Under the pieces are notes generated by a model. The model did no database searches, had not been told where the DNA came from, and was given only the letters and a program-made list of their open reading frames with translations. Below, in pieces: positions 16,321 through 24,231 of a stretch of 64,000 bases of DNA; position 1 is the stretch's first letter; every line of letters begins with the position of its first letter. The position numbers were made by a program, and so were the translations under genes. Source of the DNA: Guptibacillus hwajinpoensis (GTDB taxonomy: Bacteria; Bacillota; Bacilli; Bacillales; Bacillaceae_O); contig JAENYN010000021.1 in the NCBI GenBank assembly GCA_016841765.1, forward strand, positions 1-64,000, given 5' to 3'.

Positions 16321-16370
16321 AAAGTAAAAGACCCGGGGATCTGTACATACAGTCCCTGGGTCTCTTTACT
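16321..16370. terminator. strong bidirectional hairpin
   Basis: AAAGTAAA-AGACCCGGGGA and TCCCTGGGTCT-CTTTACTT arms pair over about 18 bp. On the minus strand it ends the sigma/anti-sigma operon; its right arm overlaps the stop of the anti-sigma gene at 16366. Confidence 0.8.
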
Positions 16371-17766
16371 TGCCTAAATCTATTTTTATCGAATTCATTT
16401 TTACCGGTGAGTTAAGGCTCAGTGTGCCAAATGGAACAGAAATGGCATAATCACTCAACCGCGCATTCTTGTTATTTAGAATAAAAGTAGACTTAAAACG
16501 AAGCGTATCACTGTCCGTTTCAACCGTTTCAGTGCTACGGATCCGGTGGGCGATTGTTTCGTTCATGTCGATCTCCCCGTTTTTGTCCATGTATATGTTT
16601 TTAGTTTTGACCAGCATGATGAAGTGGGCGAAGTTGTTGATGATATCTCTGTCAAATGCCTTTTGGTCGATATTTTGTATCGTATAGTCAATGGTAAGTC
16701 CGCTATTTTTCCGGGTGATGCCGTTAATCCTGATTTGATAGTCAAAGCGTTTGCTTTCAATAGTAAATGGTGTATCTTTTATTTGTCTGAAGGTATCGCG
16801 TTCATATTTCCGGATTTCCGGATAAACGGTAAGGTACTTAGCCTGTTCATCAATTTTGCTGCTGAATAATTCCCGGATTTCTTTCACTGCAGCCCCGTCT
16901 GCGGTTTCTGTTGATAGAACATCGGCACTGCTTTTAATCAGTTTGTTGCCGTTATTATCGACAACGGACAAATTGAATTGATCTTCTTTCCCGTTGATGG
17001 GGAAGACCGCCTTATAGTTAAGAATCGTCGTCGCTTTTCCTTTTATAAGTGATTCCAAATTCAGTGAATAATTCCCACCATCTGATACACTTTCCGCTTC
17101 CAGACTGATTGTTTCAGAGGCTATTTTTGAAACCGGCACATCAAAGCGCCATGTCCCCTTTTGACCACCAATAGCAGTGAAAGTGATGGGGAGCGTGAAC
17201 TGTTCTGGCAATTTTATACCGGGGTTATGAAATTCAAGGGCGGCCGTATAGCCTTCTCCTGCTTGTTGTAATTCTGTAAAGCTTGCCGACCATTGCGTTT
17301 GCTCCTCTCCATCAAACAAATGAAACCCATATCCCGCTTCAGGCCCGCTTTCTCCGCCGTTATCAAGAGAAATGCTGTTACCGTCCGCTTTGATGGTGAT
17401 ACCAATGACATTACCGTCATAGTAGGCACCGGTTACTGTAACATCTACTCCATTGCTCGATGCTTTTTCATTAAGCTGGGTAACCAGGTTACTTTCAAAT
17501 AATTCCTGCCCGATTTGCAAGCTGTATTTTTCATAGATGCCTCCAATTAAAGGGACATCTGCCAGCACATTCGAAACCGGCCCAAAAATCAATCCGGATG
17601 CGAGAAAACTGGCAGCAGCGGCAGAAGAGACAGTACCGGTGAGCTTGATCCTGGATCTTCTTTTGGTTTTCTTTCCTTTTGAGATCCCGTTATCGATTGC
17701 GGCTAACACTTCATTCACCGGAACGTTTATTTCGTCTATTTCTTTTTCAAAATGCTCTTTGTTCAT
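16366..17766 (-). CDS. DUF4179 anti-sigma-type membrane protein
   Basis: 466 residues. A short cytoplasmic N-terminus (1-40) with VPVNEVLAAIDNGISKGKKTKRRS, one membrane segment (about 43-66), then a large extracellular part of DUF4179/DUF5643 type rich in beta strands. The N-terminal helix is the expected sigma-binding region. Its start overlaps the end of the ECF sigma gene by 20 bases, the usual arrangement for a sigma factor and its membrane anti-sigma, so it most likely holds the sigma inactive until an envelope signal arrives. GGAGTGAAACGGT precedes the ATG. Confidence 0.82.
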   Translation of the reverse strand: MNKEHFEKEIDEINVPVNEVLAAIDNGISKGKKTKRRSRIKLTGTVSSAAAASFLASGLIFGPVSNVLADVPLIGGIYEKYSLQIGQELFESNLVTQLNEKASSNGVDVTVTGAYYDGNVIGITIKADGNSISLDNGGESGPEAGYGFHLFDGEEQTQWSASFTELQQAGEGYTAALEFHNPGIKLPEQFTLPITFTAIGGQKGTWRFDVPVSKIASETISLEAESVSDGGNYSLNLESLIKGKATTILNYKAVFPINGKEDQFNLSVVDNNGNKLIKSSADVLSTETADGAAVKEIRELFSSKIDEQAKYLTVYPEIRKYERDTFRQIKDTPFTIESKRFDYQIRINGITRKNSGLTIDYTIQNIDQKAFDRDIINNFAHFIMLVKTKNIYMDKNGEIDMNETIAHRIRSTETVETDSDTLRFKSTFILNNKNARLSDYAISVPFGTLSLNSPVKMNSIKIDLGK

Positions 17767-18286
17767 ACCGTTTCACTCCTTCCAGCTGTTCCCGCAGCTC
17801 TAACTTGGCACGCCGCAAATACGTTTTGACCGTGTTTTCGGGTTTTTCCATGATTTCCGCAATTTCATGGATAGTCAGGTCGTGATAGTAAAATAAAATA
17901 ATAACCGTTTGGTAGTTATGGTTTAAAGTTGTTATGGCATTTAACAGATCCAATCGTCCTTCAATATCCTGTTTGGTTTCAACAGGATATGTATTCAGGA
18001 TGCTCTCATCCATTAGGACGTTCTTTCTCTTTCTCAGTAGGTCAAAAGCTGTCCGGATTAGGATTTTGGTCAGCCATGTAGAGAAAAACTCCGGTTGTTT
18101 TACTTGTTTGATTGAGATGAAGGCTTTATAAACCGTTTCCTGTAAAACATCGAGGGCATCTTCTTTATTTCTGACATAGAGAAAGGCAGTTTTGTATAAT
18201 TTCTCACTTTCTTGTTTGATGAGGGTTTCAAAAGCATCTTCGTTGCCTCTGATAGCTTTTTTCACAAGGTTCAATTTTTTATCCAA
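17747..18286 (-). CDS. ECF RNA polymerase sigma factor
   Basis: 179 residues, TTG start after AAAGGAGGCTGCAGC. Region 2 (about 20-85) has LYKTAFLYVRNKEDALDVLQETVYKAF, with the D-A-L-D-V-L-Q-E-T core of ECF factors; region 4 (about 115-170) has NYQTVIILFYYHDLTIHEIAEIMEKPENTVKTYLRRAK with the HTH around I-H-E-I-A-E-I-M. Regions 1.1 and 3 are absent. It is co-transcribed with the DUF4179 anti-sigma. A TGAAACC box upstream (18337-18331) suggests it may drive its own promoter, as ECF factors commonly do. Target genes are unknown. Confidence 0.9.
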   Translation of the reverse strand: MDKKLNLVKKAIRGNEDAFETLIKQESEKLYKTAFLYVRNKEDALDVLQETVYKAFISIKQVKQPEFFSTWLTKILIRTAFDLLRKRKNVLMDESILNTYPVETKQDIEGRLDLLNAITTLNHNYQTVIILFYYHDLTIHEIAEIMEKPENTVKTYLRRAKLELREQLEGVKRYEQRAF

Positions 18287-18330
18287 GCTGCAGCCTCCTT
18301 TCGATCGTTAGAGGAGTATGTGGACTCTAA

Positions 18331-18337
18331 GGTTTCA
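18331..18337 (-). promoter_or_regulatory. candidate ECF -35 box (TGAAACC)
   Basis: On the minus strand, TGAAACCTT lies about 45 bases before the sigma start. It matches the -35 element of many Bacillus ECF promoters, but no clean CGTC/CGTA -10 was found at 16-17 bases, so the call is weak. Confidence 0.3.
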
Positions 18338-18469
18338 AAAAGTTTGTTGATTCTTAGCATCGAGATCGGAAATCGGCAATCCCCGGGTTGTTCTGCAGTA
18401 TGGCCGTTATAAAAAATTCCACACCTTCTTCGTGTTGTTGCTGTGACAGATGAAATGCCAGAAACGAAA

Positions 18470-18506
18470 AAAACAATCCCACCCTGTTTTATCGGCGGGA
18501 TTGTTC
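18470..18506 (-). terminator. terminator of the VOC gene
   Basis: ACAATCCC and GGGATTGT arms around ACCCTGTTTTATCGGC, with a T run on the minus strand past the arm at 18470. Confidence 0.75.
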
Positions 18507-18516
18507 AGATTATTAG

Positions 18517-18918
18517 TTATTGTCCGTCATGCAACACATTGGTGGCGCTCAACAAATTGCCGTCCGGGTCTTTGAAGCCGAATCCCCCATACCCATTTTC
18601 AGGATGCACGTTCAACGGTCCTGTTTCGATGCCTTTTTCCATCAGCCAGTTTCGGAACGCTTCCAGGGATGGTGAATAAAAGTCGATGACAGTATGTACA
18701 ATGCCGTTATTGGTGTTTTCGAAGGATAACCCTCCGGCTGATTCGGTTTCAACGAGGAAAATCGTTGGGACTCCCGTCTTTTTGAATGAGAGCATTGCGT
18801 TTTTTTCTCCTTTGAATTCAACCTCGCACCCGAGTACATCAACGTAAAATTGGATTGATCTTTCCAGTTCGCTTACCGGCACCTCGAGTGTTGCAACATG
18901 TGAAATGAAAGTGGACAT
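18517..18918 (-). CDS. VOC family protein
   Basis: 133 residues of the vicinal oxygen chelate fold: HVATLEVPVSELERSIQFYVDVLGCEVEF (described by its ends) opens module 1, and HTVIDFYSPSLEAFRNWLMEKGIE opens module 2, ending YGGFGFKDPDGNLLSATN. The C-terminal D-P-D-G-N is typical of the family. AGGAGGTTGTTTGG precedes the ATG. It is monocistronic with its own terminator. Not closely similar to the VOC protein at 13310; substrate unknown. Confidence 0.85.
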   Translation of the reverse strand: MSTFISHVATLEVPVSELERSIQFYVDVLGCEVEFKGEKNAMLSFKKTGVPTIFLVETESAGGLSFENTNNGIVHTVIDFYSPSLEAFRNWLMEKGIETGPLNVHPENGYGGFGFKDPDGNLLSATNVLHDGQ

Positions 18919-19049
18919 CCAAACAACCTCCTATTTTTGCTGAAGATAAATATTCTCTATATAAAATGAAAAAACCTTCTAAAAATATCCAGGAGAAAAA
19001 GGATAAGGTGCATTCGGGGAAGAAATAGAACCTGAACCAGAGATTTTCC

Positions 19050-19313
19050 ATGTCAATAATAAAGGGAGTGCAGGGGGTCATAAAGCGATTTTTGAAATGG
19101 GGATTACTTGTATCGGGATCAAGCGTCATAATAGGTGCACTGTTTTTTGAGGTTTCATTTGAACAATCTGTACCGAAGGGAGTGGACCTGGGAATAGAAC
19201 CATTCTATTTTCTGGCATTCCTGGCAGGGGGTTTTATGGTTTATTTGAGCACCATTGCCGACTCTGTAAAGGAATTTGACAGAGGCTTTAAAGAAAACAA
19301 AAACCTTGAGTAA
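19050..19313 (+). CDS. small membrane protein
   Basis: 87 residues with two hydrophobic segments (about 15-34 and 48-66), separated by a loop (FEQSVPKGVDLGIEP), and a charged C-terminus (FDRGFKENKNLE). The ATG at 19050 has only a weak SD; an in-frame GTG at 19068 follows GGGAG and may be the true start, giving 81 residues. It ends 15 bases before the NUDIX gene and is probably co-transcribed with it. Family not recognised. Confidence 0.55.
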   Translation: MSIIKGVQGVIKRFLKWGLLVSGSSVIIGALFFEVSFEQSVPKGVDLGIEPFYFLAFLAGGFMVYLSTIADSVKEFDRGFKENKNLE

Positions 19314-19328
19314 GGAAGGAGCATTCAA

Positions 19329-19955
19329 ATGGAACAAGAACAGTTGAAAATTTTTGACCGTTACCGAAATCGGATCGGAGTTGCCTCCCGTGCGGAAGTG
19401 CATCGCATCGGCTACTGGCATGAAGCGTTCCAGTGCTGGTTTGTCGGCAGGGAAAATGACAGGGAAATAATTTTTCTGCAAATCCGGAGCGAAGATAAAA
19501 GGGACTATCCAAATTTGTTGGATATAACAGCTGCAGGCCATCTGTTAGCCAATGAAACCGTCCGGGACGGCGTAAGGGAGATAGAAGAGGAGATTGGGAT
19601 CAATCTGTCTTTTGATGAGCTGATCCCCCTCGGAGTCATTGAATATTGTATTACGAAAAAGAACTTCATAGACAAAGAACTGGCTAATGTTTTTTTATAT
19701 GAAAGTGATCATTCGCTTGATGATTTCAACCTGCAGCGGGAAGAAGTCTCCGGCATGGTGAAGGCGGAATTGAACGAATTTGCGGAGTTATGGTCGGGAA
19801 AAATTGAAGCAATCCGGATCGAGGGGTTTGAATTGAAAGCGGATGGAAAAAAAGCTTCGATAGACAAAATGGCTGGCCGCGATGAGTTTGTCCCCCATCC
19901 TGTTTCATATTACGAGACGGTAACCAAACGAATCATGGAAAGAACGAAAGAATAG
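19329..19955 (+). CDS. NUDIX hydrolase
   Basis: 208 residues. The NUDIX box is GHLLANETVRDGV-REI-EEEIGI (about residues 68-89). It keeps the catalytic R-E-x-x-E-E glutamates, but the loop between the first Glu and REI is one residue shorter than the usual consensus, as in the IDI-like branch with GHLxAxE. Opening FDRYRNRIGVASRAEVHRIGYWHEA also resembles that branch, whose members are annotated as YqkG/YfcD-like without known substrate. AAGGAAGGAGCATTCAA precedes the ATG. It forms a short run with the small membrane protein and the kinase-like gene. Confidence 0.85.
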   Translation: MEQEQLKIFDRYRNRIGVASRAEVHRIGYWHEAFQCWFVGRENDREIIFLQIRSEDKRDYPNLLDITAAGHLLANETVRDGVREIEEEIGINLSFDELIPLGVIEYCITKKNFIDKELANVFLYESDHSLDDFNLQREEVSGMVKAELNEFAELWSGKIEAIRIEGFELKADGKKASIDKMAGRDEFVPHPVSYYETVTKRIMERTKE

Positions 19956-19981
19956 AACTTGAAGGAAAGGGGAGGGACTCT

Positions 19982-20542
19982 ATGAAACTTATCCTGTTGT
20001 TCGGCCCCCAGGCCGCCGGGAAAATGACTGTCGGGGAAGAACTTGAGAAAATGACGGAGCTGAAACTCTTTCATAACCACATGGCAATCGAATTTGTCAC
20101 TCCCTTTTTCAGTTACGGAACAACGGAAGGAAAGCGCCTGGTTAACTTGTTCAGGGAAGAGATTTTTGAAGCAGTGGCAAAAAGCGATATGTATGGCTTG
20201 ATTTTCACATACGTCTGGGCATTTGACCAGCAGGAAGACTGGGATTACGTAGATAAGCTATGCCGTATTTTTGAGGAAAAAGGCGGCACGGTTTACTGGG
20301 TGGAACTCGAAGCGGACCTTCAGGAAAGGCTTACGCGGAACAGAAGCGGGCACAGGCTGGAAAAGAAGCCTACGAAAAGGGATATTGAATGGTCTGAAAA
20401 TGAATTGAAATCAAGCATGAAAAAATACCGGTTGAATTCTGCAGAAGGGGAAATACGAAGGGACAACTATATGAGGATTGATAATACAAATTTAAGTGCG
20501 AAAGATACTGCTAGAACCGTTAAGGAACAGTTCGGGTTGTAA
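19982..20542 (+). CDS. P-loop small-molecule kinase-like protein
   Basis: 186 residues. Walker A is GPQAAGKMTVG (residues 8-18), following a hydrophobic strand; LFHNHMAIEFV resembles the substrate region of AAA_33/shikimate-kinase-like proteins, and VYWVELEADLQERLTRNRSGHR is a lid-type segment with arginines. No obvious Walker B with DE is seen beyond TYVWAFDQQEDWDYVD. AAAGGGGAGGGACTCT precedes the ATG, 26 bases after the NUDIX gene. Members of this group phosphorylate small molecules, but the acceptor is unknown. Confidence 0.75.
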   Translation: MKLILLFGPQAAGKMTVGEELEKMTELKLFHNHMAIEFVTPFFSYGTTEGKRLVNLFREEIFEAVAKSDMYGLIFTYVWAFDQQEDWDYVDKLCRIFEEKGGTVYWVELEADLQERLTRNRSGHRLEKKPTKRDIEWSENELKSSMKKYRLNSAEGEIRRDNYMRIDNTNLSAKDTARTVKEQFGL

Positions 20543-20590
20543 ACAGGATATTGGGCTGTGATAAGCAGAGATGAGCAGGATTTAATTTGA

Positions 20591-21022
20591 TCTAGAGAAA
20601 CATTACAGGCACTGAATAATGATTCAGTGCCTGAATTAGCTTCCTATTTACAAGAATTATTTGAAACCCATCCGTTTCATAATAAAATCAAAACACTAAC
20701 ACACTCTTATAACAATTGAGCTAAAAATCCAATAACACACCCATTGGCATCAAAAGATAAAGGATTTCATAAAGTCGATTGCACAACTGATTTATCTTCC
20801 CTTGAACCGAAAGTAATAGCGAAACTTATAATGAATGTAAATGATAATGCCACAAATAGTTTTATTCAACAAATTCGGAGAAGATTATCCATCCTTGAAA
20901 GACCTTTGATGATCGCAAGAGGCGATGGAAAAAGTTATATTTATGCCAACTTCAATCCGAAGTATGCTCAATACGCCTTAACTATTCTAAGTGTAAAATT
21001 CAGTAAACTGACAAAAATATAA
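20591..21022 (+). pseudogene. insertion-element protein remnant
   Basis: One frame runs E-T-L-Q-A-L-N-N-D-S-V-P-E-L-A-S-Y-L, meets TGA at 20717, and continues in the same frame to 21022 with DLSSLEPKVIAKLIMNVND, ATNSFIQQIRRRLSILERP and SYIYANFNPKYAQYALTIL. The last segment resembles C-termini of a transposase-like 'insertion element protein' family of Bacilli, as I recall it. There is no start codon with an SD and stops lie directly upstream. It includes a perfect 12-bp hairpin (20606-20617 with 20622-20633). I treat it as a decayed gene; the family call is tentative. Confidence 0.4.
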
Positions 21023-21059
21023 TATGATTTTCTTAGATATAAAATAGGAGGTGTTAGTC

Positions 21060-21239
21060 TTGGAGTTTTGGATTATGACTGCTGGAGGTATATTAGCGTT
21101 TGGAGCTTGGATTTGGTACTACGCCTCATTAGGTAAAAGAATTTCTTCAGAAGAAAAGGAAGATGGAAGAGATTTAACATATGAAATTAATCCTTTTACG
21201 GGTTCTGCAAAAGATACAAGTAATAAAAAAGGGAAATAA
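21060..21239 (+). CDS. small single-TM protein
   Basis: 59 residues if started at TTG 21060, chosen because AGGAGGTG (21046-21053) lies 6 bases upstream; the GTG at 21051 is inside that SD. One membrane helix (LEFWIMTAGGILAFGAWIWYY, residues 1-21 approximately) and a hydrophilic tail ending TSNKKGK. A terminator follows at once. Family not recognised. Confidence 0.6.
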   Translation: MEFWIMTAGGILAFGAWIWYYASLGKRISSEEKEDGRDLTYEINPFTGSAKDTSNKKGK

Positions 21240-21248
21240 AAAAATAAC

Positions 21249-21280
21249 AAAAAGAGCATTTGATTTCAAATGCTCTTTTT
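21249..21280 (+). terminator. terminator
   Basis: AAAAAGAGCATTTGA and TCAAATGCTCTTTTT arms form an almost perfect stem with a T tail, directly after the small membrane gene. Confidence 0.9.
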
Positions 21281-21479
21281 AGTGTCTTTTAATCTGCTAT
21301 TTATGTGTAGATAATAGGTGTGAAATGGTTTGACATTTTTATTTTTCTCCACATTATCTGAACTACTTAGCCTAAAAGGCTCCCTCTTTTTTTGCCCGGA
21401 TCAGCAGGATATCTCAGTTGTAAAAAGAAAGGGAATAAGATAAACATCAATTAAAGACAAACAGGGAGGAAACCAGGGT

Positions 21480-22073
21480 TTGATCAAAATCGACGGCACA
21501 AAAGTCATACTAAAAGAAGCAGTCCAGGAAGATATCGATGAATTGTACTACTGGAGATATGAAGAAGAGGAACAAGAGGCGAAAAAATGGAATGGCCCTT
21601 ATATTCCGGAACCCTATATCACAAAAGAGGAATATAGGAATACATGGGAAGAAGACTATGAAATCTTTCCAGGTGTACCGGCCACGCTTGTCATCCGTGC
21701 TGATGGAAAACTCCTCGGAACGGTCGGTGCCTACTGGGTCGATAAAAATACAAGTTGGCTTGAAACCGGTATTGTCATTTATGATAAAGCGTATTGGAAC
21801 GGCGGCTATGGTTATGAAGCATATAAACGCTGGATTGACTTCCTTTTTCGGTCAACCGGCCTGCATCGACTGGGCATGTCAACCTGGTCGGGAAATATCC
21901 GGATGATGAAGGTGGCAGAAAAGATCGGCATGAAGGAAGAGGCCAGAATCAGAAAAGCGCGAATCGTAGACGGCAACTATTTTGATGCCATCAAGATGGG
22001 GATTCTGCGGGAAGAGTGGGAAGAATCTGCCGGAACAATAACTCCCGGGAAAAGCATTGGTAACCGGTATTAA
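21480..22073 (+). CDS. GNAT N-acetyltransferase, RimJ/RimL-like
   Basis: 197 residues, TTG start after GGGAGGAAACCAGGG. The acetyl-CoA loop is NGGYGYEAYKRWIDFLF (about 118-134), followed by LHRLGMSTWSGNIRMMKVAEKIGMKEEARIRKARIV (described by its ends), the usual RimJ/RimL C-terminal half. A longer N-terminal region with several acidic residues (DIDELYYWRYEEEEQEAKKW) suits a basic substrate. The HAD gene follows with 24 bases between, suggesting one transcript. Substrate unknown. Confidence 0.87.
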   Translation: MIKIDGTKVILKEAVQEDIDELYYWRYEEEEQEAKKWNGPYIPEPYITKEEYRNTWEEDYEIFPGVPATLVIRADGKLLGTVGAYWVDKNTSWLETGIVIYDKAYWNGGYGYEAYKRWIDFLFRSTGLHRLGMSTWSGNIRMMKVAEKIGMKEEARIRKARIVDGNYFDAIKMGILREEWEESAGTITPGKSIGNRY

Positions 22074-22097
22074 CAATTGATAAAGGGTGTGTTCGAT

Positions 22098-22745
22098 TTG
22101 AAAGCGGTCATTTTTGATTTTGATGGTACGTTAGCTGATACATTGCCCGTTTGTTTCCATTCGTTTCAAGCAGTTTTCAAGGAGTTTGATGACCTTGATC
22201 TTTCCCCGGATGAGATCAAAGCCATGTTCGGGCCCACGGAAACTGGCGTCATAAAGAAAAACCTGCGAAACGGACAGCACGACCAAGCGATTGAGTTGTA
22301 TTATGACCAGTATAGTGAAAAGCACCGCGAGCTTGTGTTGGAAAATGACGAGATTAAACAATTGCTGCTGCTATTAAAAAGGGAAGGATACAAAATAGGG
22401 ATTGTAACCGGCAAAGCAAAAAGGAGCCTTTTGATTTCCCTGGAACAGCTTAATATGGAGAACTTATTTGATGTCATGATCGCTGGTGATGATGTTGAAA
22501 AACCGAAACCTCACCCTGAGGGAATCAACAAGGCATTGACTGAGCTTGGCGTTAAAAACAGTGAGGCAGTTTTTGTGGGAGACAGCGATGCAGACATTCT
22601 GGCGGGTAAACGGGCGAATGTACATACAATCGGAGTTCAATGGCTTCCGAATTACCAGACGGCTTATTTCAGTGTTCAACCTGATCAACTGATCGATAAG
22701 ATTGATGTATTCGTAAAGTCTTTCATTGAAAGGGATGATCGCTAA
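22098..22745 (+). CDS. HAD family phosphatase, phosphoglycolate phosphatase-like
   Basis: 215 residues from TTG 22098, chosen because it puts the first HAD motif at the N-terminus and follows AAAGGGTGTG; upstream in-frame starts add seven residues. Motif I is FDFDGTLAD (nucleophile D in the DxD), motif II is GIVTGKAKRS, and motifs III/IV are EKPKPHPEGI and VFVGDSDADILAG. A helical C1 cap lies between residues about 15 and 85. The family hydrolyses small phosphate esters such as phosphoglycolate or pyrophosphate (PpaX-like). Substrate not determined. The MITE-like copy B lies 50 bases downstream. Confidence 0.88.
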   Translation: MKAVIFDFDGTLADTLPVCFHSFQAVFKEFDDLDLSPDEIKAMFGPTETGVIKKNLRNGQHDQAIELYYDQYSEKHRELVLENDEIKQLLLLLKREGYKIGIVTGKAKRSLLISLEQLNMENLFDVMIAGDDVEKPKPHPEGINKALTELGVKNSEAVFVGDSDADILAGKRANVHTIGVQWLPNYQTAYFSVQPDQLIDKIDVFVKSFIERDDR

Positions 22746-22797
22746 TTTGATGGTTGCAGAGGATTTTCATAATAATACCATTACTTATTAACAGAAC

Positions 22798-23152
22798 GAG
22801 ACTGGGACATAACTAAATAAGTCATGCTTAGAAATGAACAATATCTATTCAACGTCATACTAATTATCAGTTAAGCTGAAAAAACAAGTTCGTTCCATTG
22901 CGCTGCAGACACTCGCTTTCCACGGGGAGGAAGCTGAGCCTCCTCGGCTGCGCCTGCGGGGTCTCAGCCTTTCCTCTATTTCACGTAGGAGTCGAGTGTC
23001 TTCCGCTCCATTCCACTAGTTTTAAAAATAGTTTGGCAAAAGATTTATTGAAGAAAGTAAATAAAGACCCGAACGGCCAGGCGAAAGATTCATTGAAATC
23101 TTACCTAATCGTTCGGGTTTATCAATTGCTAAAATACTTATGTCTCAACATC
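22798..23152. mobile_element. MITE-like element, copy B (355 bp), inverted to copy A
   Basis: The left end, GAGACTGGGACATAACTAAA, matches the right end of copy A on the other strand. The right end, ...ACTTATGTCTCAACATC, matches the left end of copy A. The inner block (CGCTGCAGACACTCGCTTTC, GCGCCTGCGGGGTCTCAGCC) and the CCCGAACG/CGTTCGGG hairpin are shared. It is shorter than copy A by an internal deletion. No coding sequence. Confidence 0.75.
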
Positions 23153-23155
23153 AAC

Positions 23156-23341
23156 TCATGATTCAGTCAAAGTCCGTTTTTTCTTTTCGTACTCCTCTTC
23201 ATCTATTTCACCGCGGGCATAACGTTCATTCAATATATCGAGGGAAGACTGGCCGGATTTTTGGTTAAAGTTAATCCCCCCTCCGGATTTTGAGAAATAA
23301 TAGACAGCGGCGATCAGGAGAACGATAAATAGTATACCCAT
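23156..23341 (-). CDS. small SHOCT-domain membrane protein
   Basis: 61 residues starting at the ATG at 23341, preceded by AAAGGAGTGATTTCA; a longer upstream frame lacks an SD. One N-terminal membrane helix (MGILFIVLLIAAVYYF) and a C-terminal SHOCT motif, SSLDILNERYARGEIDEEEYEKKK (residues about 32-55, described by its ends). SHOCT proteins are often anchored oligomerisation or assembly factors; no role can be assigned. The stop codon is four bases from the edge of MITE-like copy B. Confidence 0.8.
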   Translation of the reverse strand: MGILFIVLLIAAVYYFSKSGGGINFNQKSGQSSLDILNERYARGEIDEEEYEKKKRTLTES

Positions 23342-23440
23342 TGAAATCACTCCTTTTCTATTTCTGACTTTAGTATAACCGGTTATTATGGAGAAATTGT
23401 GCACACAGAATAAGAAGCGGGACAGGAGAGAAGAAAAAAG

Positions 23441-23472
23441 AAAAGCGTTCCGTCATATAGCCGGAACGCTTG
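23441..23472 (-). terminator. terminator of the liv operon
   Basis: AAGCGTTCCG and CGGAACGCTT arms, followed on the minus strand by TTTCTTTTTTC. It lies about 50 bases past the stop of the last liv gene. Confidence 0.85.
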
Positions 23473-23493
23473 CTGGCACAAGGTATCTCACTG

Positions 23494-23533
23494 TATTGCG
23501 TTAACGAGTCAGCACAGCGGGGGTCAGGCACCG
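23494..23533. repeat. hairpin repeat, copy 2 (one conserved arm)
   Basis: GCGTTAACGAGTCAGCACAG followed by CGGGGGTCAGGCACC keeps the loop and one arm of the GGTGCCTGACCCCC family. The conserved arm overlaps the 3' end of the livF-type gene: its last Gly-Ala codons and TGA stop are read from GGTGCCTGA. Confidence 0.75.
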
Positions 23534-24231
23534 CCAAGGTAAGCTTCTTTGATACTGGAGTCTTTAAGCAGATCGGCTGCCGGGCCGCTTTTTACCACTT
23601 TTCCTGTTTCCAGGACGTATGCGTAATCGGCAATTTTCAGTGCCTGGCGGGCATTTTGCTCCACTAGCAATACAGTTGTTCCTTCAGTGTTGATTTCTTT
23701 TACAATTTGGAAGATATCTTTCACAATCAGCGGAGCAAGGCCCATTGAAGGCTCGTCAAGCAAAAGGAGTTTTGGCTTTGCCATGAGCGCTCTTGCGATG
23801 GCGAGCATTTGCTGCTGTCCGCCTGAAAGGGTCCCGCCCAGCTGCGACTGCCGCTCTTTCAAAATCGGGAAGCGGTCCATCACCATTTCAAGATCATCTT
23901 TAATTGAGCCTTTGCGGTGAAAGGCCCCCATTTCCAGATTTTCAATCACCGACATCCCTGAGAGGATCGCTCTTCCTTCAGGAACAAGCGAGATTCCTTT
24001 TCCCACGAGCACATCAGGAGTGCAGCCGGTAATGTCTTCATTTAAAAATGTGATTTTTCCTTCTTTCGGTTTCAATACACCTGCTATGGTTTTCATCGTT
24101 GTTGTCTTGCCGGCCCCGTTGGCTCCAAGGATGGTCACAATGCTTCCTTCGGGTACTTCGATACTTACGCTTTTTAGTGCCTGGATGTTTCCGTAGAAGG
24201 TTTGAATATTGTCTACACTAAGCAAGCTCAT
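23524..24231 (-). CDS. livF: branched-chain amino acid ABC transporter ATPase (LivF)
   Basis: 235 residues from the ATG at 24231, after ACAGGAGGAAG. Walker A GANGAGKTT, signature LSGGQQQMLAIARALMAKP, Walker B LLLLDEPSMGLAPLI and H-loop region LLVEQNARQAL are all present, with the LivF hallmark S-M-G-L-A-P. It energises uptake together with LivG at the inner face of the membrane. The gene overlaps livG by 14 bases. Its final residues (LGGA, stop) lie in hairpin repeat copy 2, so the repeat seems to have landed on or replaced the original stop. Confidence 0.93.
   Translation of the reverse strand: MSLLSVDNIQTFYGNIQALKSVSIEVPEGSIVTILGANGAGKTTTMKTIAGVLKPKEGKITFLNEDITGCTPDVLVGKGISLVPEGRAILSGMSVIENLEMGAFHRKGSIKDDLEMVMDRFPILKERQSQLGGTLSGGQQQMLAIARALMAKPKLLLLDEPSMGLAPLIVKDIFQIVKEINTEGTTVLLVEQNARQALKIADYAYVLETGKVVKSGPAADLLKDSSIKEAYLGGA

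Noticed and set aside
16186-16377. 63-codon frame between the PLD and anti-sigma genes
   Set aside because: No SD, odd composition and it overlaps the strong terminator hairpin.
20717-20719. TGA inside the insertion-element remnant as a second Sec codon
   Set aside because: It is not in a redox motif, has no hairpin at the right distance, and the gene has no start; nonsense decay explains it.
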